From positions 74,156 through 114,224 of the forward strand of contig JAAZNV010000009.1 in assembly GCA_012798115.1 (NCBI GenBank): a stretch of DNA of 40,069 nucleotides, given 5' to 3'. Each line of letters starts with the position of its first letter. Position 1 is the stretch's first letter. Position numbers and translations under genes: made by a program. Origin of the DNA: a candidate division WWE3 bacterium (GTDB lineage: Bacteria; Patescibacteriota; WWE3; UBA101185; UBA10185). Shown here piece after piece: positions 1-7,626 of this stretch. The notes beneath the pieces were generated by a model. The model was not told where the DNA came from, did no database searches, and worked only from the letters and a program-made list of their open reading frames with translations.

Positions 1-1
1 T

Positions 2-292
2 TACAATGACATATTGAGACAAGAATTGACTCAAACACTTGATTTATTTAGAGTTGATAATGCCCTTGAAATCATATGGAAGAGATTGTCTAATTTAGAT
101 AAGCATATAAATGAAAACGAACCTTGGTCCATAAAGGATGAATCTAAGTTGAAAGGAGTTTTGGGATATGAAGTAGGAGAACTTTTGGAAGTTTCCATTC
201 TTCTTTCTCCTTTTATTCCAGATATATCTCAGAATATATTGGATATGTTTAGTAAAAAGGTAAGTGCTTATCCTTTATTTCCAAGAATTTAA
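2..292 (+). CDS. metG: Methionyl-tRNA synthetase, C-terminal fragment (5' truncated by window edge)
   Basis: This is the C-terminal anticodon-binding part of MetRS, which charges tRNA-Met in the cytoplasm. The frame is open to the window edge (Y-N-D-I before the track's TTG), so the gene begins outside the window and the TTG at 14 is not a real start. The visible part matches the family's end: an Ala-Leu-Glu-x-Ile-Trp helix, NENEPWSIKD like the PWxLxK motif, LLSPFIPDISQNIL like the LxPFMPxTAxxI helix, and a final LFPRI. No C-terminal tRNA-binding (EMAP-like) domain follows, so the protein ends at the core, as in short MetRS forms. Its TAA is followed directly by the ATG of the next gene, which implies coupled translation. 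Confidence 0.85.
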   Translation, partial: YNDILRQELTQTLDLFRVDNALEIIWKRLSNLDKHINENEPWSIKDESKLKGVLGYEVGELLEVSILLSPFIPDISQNILDMFSKKVSAYPLFPRI

Positions 293-749
293 ATGTCAAA
301 AACTCCTCAAAATTTCAAGAATGTAATTAAGTTATTGTCAGATAAACTTAGTGGGTATAAGTATGCTATTAGGGGGACTTCAAGTTTGGTAATGCAAGGG
401 GTAGATATGAACGTAGATGATATAGATATCGTCTGTGATGAGAAATGTTCTAAAGTAGTAAATGATATTCTTAAGGAATACCTTGTTAATGAAGTAAAAT
501 ATAGTGAATCCCCAAAGTTTAAATCTTACTTTGGTAAGTTTGTTATAGATGGTATAAGCGATGAAATAATGGGAAATTGGCAGATTCTCGATACAAAAGG
601 GGATTGGGGTTTATGATGGATCTGGAAGGATTGAAGTAGAATATGAAGGTAAGAAGGTGTATGTTACTCCAATAGATCTAGAACTGGAGTTTTTTGCTAA
701 GATGGGAAGGTGGAACGCCTTTCAGAAGATTAAAAAACAAATAAAACCT
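293..749 (+). pseudogene. Small nucleotidyltransferase-fold protein, interrupted by a frameshift
   Basis: The first frame (293-616, 107 aa) shows the core of a minimal nucleotidyltransferase fold: AIRGTSSLVMQG followed by DDIDIV, which fits the hG[GS]...DhD pattern of metal-binding Asp residues. Translation stops at TGA 614-616, but the next frame carries a natural continuation from about 600 (IGVYDGSGRIEVEYEGKKVYVTP, then LELEFFAKMGRWNAFQKI). Dropping one G from the GGGG at 599-602 joins the two frames exactly. The joined frame then has no stop before the downstream exonuclease and would be fused to it. The cause could be a sequencing indel, a real pseudogene or +1 frameshifting; I cannot tell which. 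The substrate is unknown; relatives are antitoxin-like or sugar/RNA nucleotidyltransferases. Confidence 0.6.
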
Positions 750-1667
750 ATGAAAAAAATGCTAATAATTGACACTTACAATTTTCTCCATCGTGCTTAT
801 CATGCTATTCCTAGCACGTTTAGAAGTGCAGATGGTCAGCCAACAAACGCTATTTATGGGTTTACTTCCATGGTTATAAATGTTCTTGATCAAATTAAAC
901 CTGACTATATGGTAGCTGCTTTAGATGGAAGAGAACCAACATTTAGATCTGTAGATTTTACTGCTTATAAAGCACATAGAAAGCCAATGGAAGCTAATCT
1001 TGAATCTCAAATCCCTGCTGTATTTGAAATAATTGACTCTTTTGGGATAAGGAAGATTTTAGTTGAAGGATATGAGGCTGATGATGTGATTGGTACTGTA
1101 GCAACAAAATTCAAAGGTAAGGTTGACATCATTATTGTTTCAAATGATAGGGATTTATGGCAGTTAACTGGAAATGGAGTAATAATTATGGTTCCTGGTA
1201 AAAAAGGGTCTATTGAATGGATGGGCGAAAAGGAAGTAGATGCAAAACTTGGATTTGAAGCTGAAAAGATTGCCGATTATAAGGGTTTAAGAGGAGATCC
1301 AAGTGATAATATTCCCGGTGTATACGGGATTGGGGAAGTTACAGCAACTAACTTGATCAAGAAATTTGGATCAATTGAAAATATATACAAAAATATTAAC
1401 GAGGTTAAACCAGATTCTTTAAAAGAGAAGCTTTTAGATAATTATGAGCAGGCTTTAACATGTAAAAAGTTAGCTAAGATTATTCTTGACGTTCCATTTG
1501 AATTGAGCTTAGAAGATTGTAGATTTAATGCTTTTAACAAAGGTAATGTTGGTGAAGTGCTAAAGAAATACAACTTTAAATCATTGATTAGAAGGCTTGG
1601 ACTGGAAGATGGTTCTGGAAATAATAGAGAAAGTAGTATACCAGACAATCAACTTACTTTATTGTAA
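750..1667 (+). CDS. 5'-3' exonuclease, PolA N-terminal / FEN-like family
   Basis: A stand-alone flap/5'-3' exonuclease of the family that forms the N-terminus of bacterial DNA polymerase I. It removes RNA primers and 5' flaps during replication and repair. Metal-binding acidic residues are seen in order: MLIIDTYNFLHRAYH at the start, ALDGREPTFR, EGYEADDVIG and VSNDRDLWQL. These are followed by the helix-hairpin-helix region GLRGDPSDNIPGVYGIG...LIKKFGSIENIY. At about 305 aa it has the usual size of the stand-alone form and no polymerase domain follows. I prefer ATG 750 (or 759) to the track's GTG 657, because residues encoded by 657-749 match the tail of the preceding nucleotidyltransferase, not an exonuclease. 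No Shine-Dalgarno sequence precedes either ATG. Confidence 0.88.
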   Translation: MKKMLIIDTYNFLHRAYHAIPSTFRSADGQPTNAIYGFTSMVINVLDQIKPDYMVAALDGREPTFRSVDFTAYKAHRKPMEANLESQIPAVFEIIDSFGIRKILVEGYEADDVIGTVATKFKGKVDIIIVSNDRDLWQLTGNGVIIMVPGKKGSIEWMGEKEVDAKLGFEAEKIADYKGLRGDPSDNIPGVYGIGEVTATNLIKKFGSIENIYKNINEVKPDSLKEKLLDNYEQALTCKKLAKIILDVPFELSLEDCRFNAFNKGNVGEVLKKYNFKSLIRRLGLEDGSGNNRESSIPDNQLTLL

Positions 1668-1686
1668 GAAGTGCAAGAGAGGTTAG

Positions 1687-2343
1687 ATGATAATGGATAA
1701 TATAAACACTGATGTTAGAACTAAAGCTAAAAAGATTGCCGTTATCCTTAGAAAGGGTAATCCTAATCCTAAAACTGAGCTTATTTATAAGAATGAGTAT
1801 GAATTAGCAGTTTCTGTAATATTATCTGCTCAAACAACAGACAAAAAAGTTAATCAAGTAACTCCTAAATTGTTTAAGAGATACCCAACTTGGGAGAAAC
1901 TGTCTAAAGCTGATATTTTAGATGTTCAACAGCTGATAGGGCAGGTGAACTTTTATAAAGGAAAGTCTGAAAGATTGGTGAAAGCGGGGCAGTTGGTAGT
2001 TTCCAAATTTAAAGGCACCCTCCCTAGATCTTTTGGTGGTCTTATGGAAATACCTGGAGTAGCAAGAAAAAGCGCTAATGTAATAATGCAAGAAGCATGG
2101 GGAGTTGCCGAGGGAATAGTTGTAGATACACATATAGCAAGGGTGTCCAATAGGCTGGGTTTAACTAGTAAGAAAACCCCTGAAAAAATAGAAGAAGATT
2201 TGATGAATGTTATTCCTAAAAAATATTGGAGGAACTTTTCTGGTAGTGCTGTCTTTCATGGAAGATATACGTGTACGGCTAGAAATCCTAAGTGTGGGGA
2301 ATGTACCTTGAATGAGATTTGTCCAAGTGCTTTTAAATTTTAG
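1687..2343 (+). CDS. nth: Endonuclease III (DNA glycosylase/AP lyase)
   Basis: A base-excision repair enzyme that removes oxidised pyrimidines and cuts the abasic site. The helix-hairpin-helix LMEIPGVARKSANVIM holds the catalytic Lys. VVDTHIARVSNRLGL holds the catalytic Asp. The C-terminal CTARNPKCGECTLNEIC gives the Cys-x6-Cys-x2-Cys-x5-Cys iron-sulphur cluster of the full family. The length of 218 aa is typical. A GAGAGG sequence lies 4 nt before ATG 1687 and 10 nt before the in-frame ATG 1693, so either may be the start. It follows the exonuclease by 19 nt, forming a small repair unit. Its stop overlaps by 4 nt the stop of the convergent gene on the other strand. Confidence 0.93.
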   Translation: MIMDNINTDVRTKAKKIAVILRKGNPNPKTELIYKNEYELAVSVILSAQTTDKKVNQVTPKLFKRYPTWEKLSKADILDVQQLIGQVNFYKGKSERLVKAGQLVVSKFKGTLPRSFGGLMEIPGVARKSANVIMQEAWGVAEGIVVDTHIARVSNRLGLTSKKTPEKIEEDLMNVIPKKYWRNFSGSAVFHGRYTCTARNPKCGECTLNEICPSAFKF

Positions 2344-2891
2344 TTCACCACCTTATAGACATTAATAGTTCCAAAATGCTTTGAGAGATCTTCTTCATAG
2401 TGCCACGTCCCATATTGAGTAAGTCTATAGCTAAAGCTTTGCTCAGGATCTATTTTTATTGATTCTTTTAATTCTTCGTATGTGGAAGTTTTTTGTTTTA
2501 AGAAAATAGCCTTATCTGTTTTATTTGTCCATCTTACAGCTTGGCCTTGAACTGCTCTTGTAGTTTTAGGGGTAAAACCGTTTGAAGTGAACTCAATCTC
2601 TAAAATGCCAACTTCTTCATCTATACTTTGTGTAACTGATTTAAATGGTTCATTTTCTGCTGCTTGATCAGTACTAAAACTTGTGTTGCTTGAATCTTCC
2701 AGTCCGTTTTCTTCTTCTGAAGTTACGTTGAAACTACTTTCGTTTCCAATTCTTGTTAAACTTGTTTCTTTATGTGGCTTTACTCTATAAAAAATTATTA
2801 TTCCAATAAATAAGATTAAAGTAGCTAAACCTATGGTAAATATTGGTTTGTTTCTCTCAGCTAGGTTTTTAATAAATGCCTTAATTGACAT
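2340..2891 (-). CDS. Membrane-anchored cupredoxin-like protein lacking copper ligands
   Basis: One N-terminal membrane helix (about residues 16-36, PIFTIGLATLILFIGIIIFY) anchors the protein. It is followed by a polar linker rich in Ser/Glu/Asn (about 45-85) and a C-terminal beta-domain of about 90 residues. That domain resembles EfeO/plastocyanin-like cupredoxins: FTSNGFTPKTTRAVQGQAVRWTNKT, then YRLTQYGTWHYEEDLSKHFGTINV. A blue-copper site needs two His, a Cys and usually a Met. There is no Cys in the domain and the Gly-Thr-Trp-His-Tyr segment lacks the Cys-x-His pattern, so I infer a structural or binding domain without copper. It is the last gene of the minus-strand cluster. No Shine-Dalgarno sequence is visible before the ATG. 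Confidence 0.6.
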   Translation of the reverse strand: MSIKAFIKNLAERNKPIFTIGLATLILFIGIIIFYRVKPHKETSLTRIGNESSFNVTSEEENGLEDSSNTSFSTDQAAENEPFKSVTQSIDEEVGILEIEFTSNGFTPKTTRAVQGQAVRWTNKTDKAIFLKQKTSTYEELKESIKIDPEQSFSYRLTQYGTWHYEEDLSKHFGTINVYKVVN

Positions 2892-2933
2892 GTTGTTTAC
2901 GATTCGCTGCTTGTTTGGTAATCAGACAACTTG

Positions 2934-3929
2934 CTACACTATTGAGCTAACTATATCTTTTATCAGCTCCTTGTTTACTATATATCTTGGTGGTTTTTTA
3001 TCAACCAGAACGTCTATTACATTTTCTACAGCCATTCTAGCCATTTGAATTCGTGCTTCCCATGTTGCACTAGCAATATGTGGAGTAAGAACAACATTTT
3101 TAAGTTTTAGCAAATCTGGGTGTATATGTGGTTCATTTTCAAACACATCCAAAGCAGCACCTGCTATAATTCCTTCCTTGAGTGCTGTGACTAATGCATT
3201 TTCATCAATAATCGGACCTCTTGATGTGTTTATGAGGATTGAAAGGGGCTTCATAAGCTTGAGTTGATCATGATCAATCATATGTTTTGTTTCTTCAGTT
3301 AGATTTACATGGATCGAGACTACATCACTATTAGTTAGGAGGTAGTCAAGGCTAACTTTTTCTGCATCCAATAAGTTCTCTCCTTCTGGATGAGATATCA
3401 CATCAGTATACAAAATCCTCATATTGAGTCCATTTTTGGCCATTCTAGCAAAGAATTGTCCTATCCTACCAAATCCAATAATACCTAGTGTTTTATTCAT
3501 AAATTTAGGACCAATAAATGCCATTGGGTCCCAATACTCATACCTTTTTGCCCTGCAAAACCTGTCTGCTTCTGCAACTCTTCTACCTAAGGACATCATA
3601 AGAGCAAAAGAATGCTCAGCAACAGCTTCTGTTAAATCTCCAGGAGTATTTCCTACATAAATGTTCTTTCTTGTAGCTGCATCTAAGTCAATATGATCGT
3701 ATCCCACTGAATACGCAGCAATAACCTTTAGATTATCTGCATGTTCTATTATCTCTTTGCTTATTTGATCTGGAATAACTGGAATAATTGCATCTACATC
3801 TTTTACTGCTCTCTTTAATTCCTCTCTTGATAGGGGAGGGCCTTTTCTATAATCTATCTCAATTTCCTTGTGTTCTTTTAATAAGTTTATTCCAACTTGT
3901 GGTATTTCTCTTGTTATTAATACTTTCAT
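2934..3929 (-). CDS. D-2-hydroxyacid dehydrogenase (glyoxylate/hydroxypyruvate reductase-like)
   Basis: An NAD(P)-dependent oxidoreductase that interconverts 2-hydroxy and 2-oxo acids. All family marks are present: the Rossmann motif TLGIIGFGRIGQ (about residues 147-158), the catalytic Arg in INTSRGPIID, the Glu in DVFENEP and the His in LTPHIAS. Its 331 aa match the glyoxylate reductase / short phosphoglycerate dehydrogenase size, with no regulatory ACT domain. The exact substrate cannot be read from sequence. It follows the PfkB kinase gene after 32 nt, at the end of the sugar-phosphate cluster. Its ATG is preceded by GTTAAACTGCCT and not by a Shine-Dalgarno sequence; nearly the same string precedes the transketolase C-subunit ATG. 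Confidence 0.9.
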   Translation of the reverse strand: MKVLITREIPQVGINLLKEHKEIEIDYRKGPPLSREELKRAVKDVDAIIPVIPDQISKEIIEHADNLKVIAAYSVGYDHIDLDAATRKNIYVGNTPGDLTEAVAEHSFALMMSLGRRVAEADRFCRAKRYEYWDPMAFIGPKFMNKTLGIIGFGRIGQFFARMAKNGLNMRILYTDVISHPEGENLLDAEKVSLDYLLTNSDVVSIHVNLTEETKHMIDHDQLKLMKPLSILINTSRGPIIDENALVTALKEGIIAGAALDVFENEPHIHPDLLKLKNVVLTPHIASATWEARIQMARMAVENVIDVLVDKKPPRYIVNKELIKDIVSSIV

Positions 3930-3961
3930 AGGCAGTTTAACTATTTGTTTCTAATCTTAAC

Positions 3962-4921
3962 TTAAATTAGTTTAGAAACAACTTCTTCCATCTTTTCCTT
4001 TGTGTAAAGACCTGTTCCTACACTTTCTTTTGTTATCTCCCCACTGGCATTGACAACACCCCATGCTAAAGCCTCCTTTAAAGCTTTTTTATGGAAAATT
4101 GCAGATACAAAACCAGATGAAAAAGCATCTCCAGCACCAGTTTTGTCAACAACTTGGTTTCCATCAGTGTAAGAATTAACGCTAACTAAATTTTCTCCAT
4201 CAAACGCACTAACTCCTTTATCCCCATCTGTTATCACTGACATTTTTACACCCATTTTGTGTAAGTTAATGTGCATTTGAGCTAATGGTTTTTCGCCCGT
4301 TATTTTTAAGGTTTCTTCCATGTTTAAAATAAGTATATCTGTTACTTCTAGAAATTGCTTTAGAGTCTCAATCCCGGATTTCATTTGATATGTTCCAGGA
4401 TTAAATACAACCCCAATTCCAATATTAGATTTTATATATTTAATTAACTCTTTCTGAAATGGTTCAAAACCTTTTCCAATAGATGTGTAGTAGAGAAGTT
4501 TAGGTTTAGGCCAGTTTCTTATTTGATATATTCTTTTTCCATGGTAAGAAAATATAGTTCTTTCTCCGTTGTATACGATTATAGAGTGAACATCTGTTGG
4601 AGTCCCAGGATTTCTTACGCAATAACTTGTATCTATGTTTTGTATATTTAACTCGTTGATTATTCTTTGAGAATTAGGATCGTCCCCAATTTCAGAATAC
4701 ATTGATGCTTGCAAGCCTAGATAGTTACACCCTACAGCAACGTTTAAAGCATTTCCTGCTATTGAAGTTTCAAATTGCTCTACTGGGATTTTACTTCCAT
4801 GAATGAAGCATATCTCAGGTTTTTCTGTGTCACTAATCTTTACCTCATCAGCTTTTGATATATACATTGTTAAATCTATTCCACAGTCTCCAATTGTTAA
4901 TATATCTATACTTTTTATCAT
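3962..4921 (-). CDS. PfkB-family (ribokinase-like) carbohydrate kinase
   Basis: An ATP-dependent sugar or nucleoside kinase. Two PfkB signatures are visible: the Gly-rich IAGNALNVAVGCNYLG (about residues 55-70) and DKTGAGDAFSSGF near residue 263, with the catalytic Asp in GAGDAF. Length of 319 aa is normal. Its ATG overlaps the stop of the transketolase C-subunit gene (ATGA) and it has a clear GGAG upstream, so the two are translated together. Within a cluster holding transketolase, epimerase and isomerase, a phosphosugar or sugar substrate of the pentose-phosphate network is likely. The family is too broad to name the substrate. Confidence 0.88.
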   Translation of the reverse strand: MIKSIDILTIGDCGIDLTMYISKADEVKISDTEKPEICFIHGSKIPVEQFETSIAGNALNVAVGCNYLGLQASMYSEIGDDPNSQRIINELNIQNIDTSYCVRNPGTPTDVHSIIVYNGERTIFSYHGKRIYQIRNWPKPKLLYYTSIGKGFEPFQKELIKYIKSNIGIGVVFNPGTYQMKSGIETLKQFLEVTDILILNMEETLKITGEKPLAQMHINLHKMGVKMSVITDGDKGVSAFDGENLVSVNSYTDGNQVVDKTGAGDAFSSGFVSAIFHKKALKEALAWGVVNASGEITKESVGTGLYTKEKMEEVVSKLI

Positions 4922-5910
4922 TTTTTGTTCTCCTTAAGTGATCTCAAAACCTGTTCTTCTATATGATGAGAACTTATTCCATATTTGTCTTTTAGCTCCT
5001 CATAGCCTCCAGACTCTCCAAATGTATCATTAACTCCAATTCTTAATACTTTAGTGGGTAGACTCTCACTTAAAAGTTCTGATACTGCTCCTCCCAACCC
5101 TCCTATTACTTGATGCTCTTCTACAGTTACGATAAGTCTTGTTTTTTTGGCTGATTTTAATATTGTATTTGCATCTAATGGTTTTATCGTGGGTGAAGAA
5201 ATAACTTCTGCTTCTATATTATATTTCGCTCTTAAATTTCTTGCTGCTATCAAAGTGTCATAAACCATTGAGCCACATGAAATTATTGAAACATCCTTTC
5301 CTTCTATAAGAACTTCTGCCCTCCCAATTTTAAAAGGGGTATCTTTAGTTGTTATTATTGGAGTCTCAGCCTTTGAAAACCTTAAGTAAACTGGACCTTT
5401 ATGCTGTGTTATCTCTTTTACAGCTTTTTTAGTTTGTTCATAATCTATTGTGTTTATTACTGTTATGTTTGGAAGAACTCTTGTAATTGCAATGTCCTCA
5501 AGAGATTCTGCAGATAATCCATCAGGGCCATTAGAAAATCCTGCATGTGATCCTATTATCTTTACATTTGAATTTGTAGAACAAATTGATAGTTTGATTT
5601 GATCCCATGCTCTTGATGTTAAAAACACTGCATGGGAGACGATAAATGGTATTTTTCCGTTTATAGACAATCCAAAAGCAATGGAACACATATTTTGTTC
5701 TGCAATTCCTACTTGAATAAATCTTTGCGGATACTTCTTAGCAAACTCACTCAATTTTACAGAATTTGCTAGATCAGCTGCTAAGACAACAACATTTTCG
5801 TTTGACTGTGCTATCTCAACTATTCCTTCCCCAAAACCTTCTCTAGGAGATTTAACATCCACATTCTTTGAAAAAAGGTTTTGGTTTAACTTAAGCTTTG
5901 GGTTGAGCAT
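4918..5910 (-). CDS. Transketolase, C-terminal subunit
   Basis: The pyrimidine-binding half plus C-terminal domain of a split transketolase, which moves two-carbon units between sugar phosphates using thiamine diphosphate. VGIAEQNMCSIAFGL contains the catalytic Glu that activates the cofactor, and HAGFSNGPDGLSAESLEDIAI is the phosphosugar-binding region. The end, TVEEHQVIGGLGGAVSELL, is typical of the third domain. I prefer ATG 5910 to the track's TTG 5925; the TTG follows the previous stop after 1 nt. There is no Shine-Dalgarno sequence; GTTAAAACTGCCC stands directly before the ATG. The N-subunit gene lies upstream, but an unrelated membrane-protein gene separates them. Confidence 0.92.
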   Translation of the reverse strand: MLNPKLKLNQNLFSKNVDVKSPREGFGEGIVEIAQSNENVVVLAADLANSVKLSEFAKKYPQRFIQVGIAEQNMCSIAFGLSINGKIPFIVSHAVFLTSRAWDQIKLSICSTNSNVKIIGSHAGFSNGPDGLSAESLEDIAITRVLPNITVINTIDYEQTKKAVKEITQHKGPVYLRFSKAETPIITTKDTPFKIGRAEVLIEGKDVSIISCGSMVYDTLIAARNLRAKYNIEAEVISSPTIKPLDANTILKSAKKTRLIVTVEEHQVIGGLGGAVSELLSESLPTKVLRIGVNDTFGESGGYEELKDKYGISSHHIEEQVLRSLKENKK

Positions 5911-5926
5911 GGGCAGTTTTAACAAA

Positions 5927-6463
5927 TTATTCGCTACATTCTTCGTTTTTTATTATCTTATCAAATTTAATTTGCCAGTCGGTTCTAGATATCGAAACCA
6001 TATCAACAGCAACGTTTTTTAATGGCTCTTTACTGCATGAATCTCCTTGCTCTGTTTCTTCAACTTGTACAACTATCTTTTTAGATTTGCTGTCTCCGTA
6101 GACCTTTCTAATTTTTATCTTATGACCAGTTTCTTCATTAGTTCCAGAAGACACTGCTAAAATAAATTCTTTTTCAAAGTTTACTTTATCTTTTAGTTCA
6201 AGAAGACCACTACTATCCACTAAATTTAAGAATTGACTAAGCTCTTCTTCACTCTTTATTACCCACCTTTGTTTTTCTAATATTTTATCTGTGTCTACGA
6301 CTGTTGGAAATCCTCCTAACCTTCTTATAGTAGGTCCTTTATTAAACTTAGGTAGTTTTATTTCTCCTTGAAGTAGGAAATATCCTGCTCCAAGTATCAA
6401 GCCAACTATTATTACAAGCGGTATTAAACTTACCTTTAACTCTGCTCTTTGTTTGTCTTGCAT
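5927..6463 (-). CDS. Membrane-anchored PrcB-like domain protein
   Basis: One N-terminal membrane segment (about residues 11-31, SLIPLVIIVGLILGAGYFLL) is followed by a soluble domain outside the membrane. Residues about 65-170 (IKSEEELSQFLN, then FEKEFILAVSSGTNEETGHKIKIRKV, then KKIVVQVEETEQGDSC) resemble the PrcB C-terminal domain, a small beta fold found in lipoproteins and protease partners. This is a by-eye match. Start ATG 6463 has a strong GAGGAGG sequence 11 nt upstream. The gene sits between the two transketolase subunit genes, 16 nt after the first and 1 nt before the track's start for the second. That is an odd place for an envelope protein. Confidence 0.6.
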   Translation of the reverse strand: MQDKQRAELKVSLIPLVIIVGLILGAGYFLLQGEIKLPKFNKGPTIRRLGGFPTVVDTDKILEKQRWVIKSEEELSQFLNLVDSSGLLELKDKVNFEKEFILAVSSGTNEETGHKIKIRKVYGDSKSKKIVVQVEETEQGDSCSKEPLKNVAVDMVSISRTDWQIKFDKIIKNEECSE

Positions 6464-6479
6464 ATTTATATTTCCTCCT

Positions 6480-7328
6480 CTAAATAATTGAACTTAACTC
6501 TTCCTTTGCTTGCCTTGCCTGAGACCTTGTTGGAATCTTACCATGCCATTCGTATTTGTTCTCCATAAATTTTACACCCTCTCCAGGTATTGTATGTGCA
6601 ATTATAGCAGTTGGGCGTTGATTTACACTTTTTGCCATCCTACAGGCACTGATTATCTCTTGTATATTATGACCATCTATTTCTATTACAAACCAGTTAA
6701 AACTTTCTAACTTATCTTTTAAGTCTTCTAGTGGCATTACATCTTCTGTATTTCCATCGCTTTGAATATTGTTTCTGTCAATTATCCATGTGATGTTATT
6801 TAGTTTTTTACTGGGGGCAAACATTGCTGCCTCCCAAATTTGCCCTTCGTTTAGCTCTCCATCTCCGGTCATACAATAAATTCTGTATCCTTTCTTATCC
6901 ATTTTTTCTGATATAGCAATTCCTATTGCTTGAGATAATCCTTGCCCTAGCGATCCACTAGAGTTTTCTATTCCAGGTAAGGATTTATACTTTGGATGTC
7001 CTTGGAGTCTAGAATTCATCTTTCTTAATGTCCAGAGCTCTTTTGATGGAAAAAAACCTCTTTCGGATAAAGTTGCATACCAAATAGGGCATATATGACC
7101 ATTGGATAGTATAAATCTATCTCTGTCTTTCTTTTCTGGATGCTTTGGGTCTAAGTTTAAAACATTGAAATACAAAGCTGTAAAAATTTCTGCTGTTCCT
7201 AAAGATCCTGCTGTATGTCCGGATTTGGCTTCTACAAGCATATCTATTACTGTTTGTTTTAGATTTTTGGATATTTTGTATAAGTCTTCTATGCTTAAAT
7301 TACGTATGTTTTTCTTTAATTTGGGCAT
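6480..7328 (-). CDS. Transketolase, N-terminal subunit
   Basis: The thiamine-diphosphate-binding half of a split transketolase. The cofactor motif is clear: GDGELNEGQIWEAAMFA through TWIIDRNN (GDG...N). SGHTAGSLGTAEIFTALYF and LSNGHICPIWYA give the conserved His and Gly residues of the family N-terminus, and ENSSGSLGQGLSQAIGIA follows. The length of 282 aa is right for the N-subunit alone. A TATACT box ends 7 nt before the ATG, with TTGTAA 17 nt further up and no Shine-Dalgarno sequence between, so the mRNA should be leaderless. It starts the distal part of the cluster. Confidence 0.93.
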   Translation of the reverse strand: MPKLKKNIRNLSIEDLYKISKNLKQTVIDMLVEAKSGHTAGSLGTAEIFTALYFNVLNLDPKHPEKKDRDRFILSNGHICPIWYATLSERGFFPSKELWTLRKMNSRLQGHPKYKSLPGIENSSGSLGQGLSQAIGIAISEKMDKKGYRIYCMTGDGELNEGQIWEAAMFAPSKKLNNITWIIDRNNIQSDGNTEDVMPLEDLKDKLESFNWFVIEIDGHNIQEIISACRMAKSVNQRPTAIIAHTIPGEGVKFMENKYEWHGKIPTRSQARQAKEELSSII

Positions 7329-7335
7329 TAGGATG

Positions 7336-7364
7336 AGTATAAAAGTTTTAGATTTTAATTACAA
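7336..7364 (-). promoter_or_regulatory. Promoter of transketolase N-subunit, leaderless
   Basis: Minus strand: TTGTAA (7364-7359), 17 nt, TATACT (7341-7336), 7 nt, ATG. Transcription should begin at or next to the start codon. Confidence 0.7.
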
Positions 7365-7446
7365 GATAAGTTGGGGGATTTGACTAATTATCTTTTTTAC
7401 TGTAGCGTATCCTATGCGAAATGCAGACCAACTTAAGTCTGGTGGA

Positions 7447-7597
7447 GGAGAGAGACTCTCCCTCTCTTGTCTCTTTATTGGTAATAGGTAAAGTAAATTA
7501 GTGTTGGTGCAGGCTTGAGGTTGGAGCGTTTCGGAGGGTGATGGGGGGAGATTCACAGCAAACTTTACATGTAGACCTTGTACTGTGAGTCTCTCCC
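7447..7597 (-). repeat. Hairpin-rich stretch in the 298-nt gap between the LOG and transketolase genes
   Basis: The gap 7329-7626 has no convincing gene (a 65-aa ORF is low-complexity). It holds a 52-nt near-palindrome (7546-7597): GGGAGAGACTCACAG...CTGTGAATCTCCC with TCTACATGTA at the centre. It also holds a perfect short hairpin GGAGAG-AGA-CTCTCC (7447-7461). Both share the string GGGAGAG. The larger one may end the upstream transcript or be an RNA element; no T-run follows it. Confidence 0.5.
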
Positions 7598-7626
7598 TAA
7601 GTTTTGTTTATTCCTTTAAGCTTTAC

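Noticed and set aside
657-749. Extended N-terminus of the exonuclease from GTG 657
   Set aside because: These residues continue the upstream nucleotidyltransferase frame and do not belong to the exonuclease fold.
3424-3660. Plus-strand ORF inside the hydroxyacid dehydrogenase
   Set aside because: Shadow of a well-conserved gene on the other strand; the same holds for the small ORFs opposite mutM, lgt, rpe, nth and radA.
7359-7556. 65-aa minus-strand ORF in the structured gap
   Set aside because: Pro/Ser/Leu-rich low-complexity protein, no start signal, and it overlaps the hairpins and the transketolase promoter.
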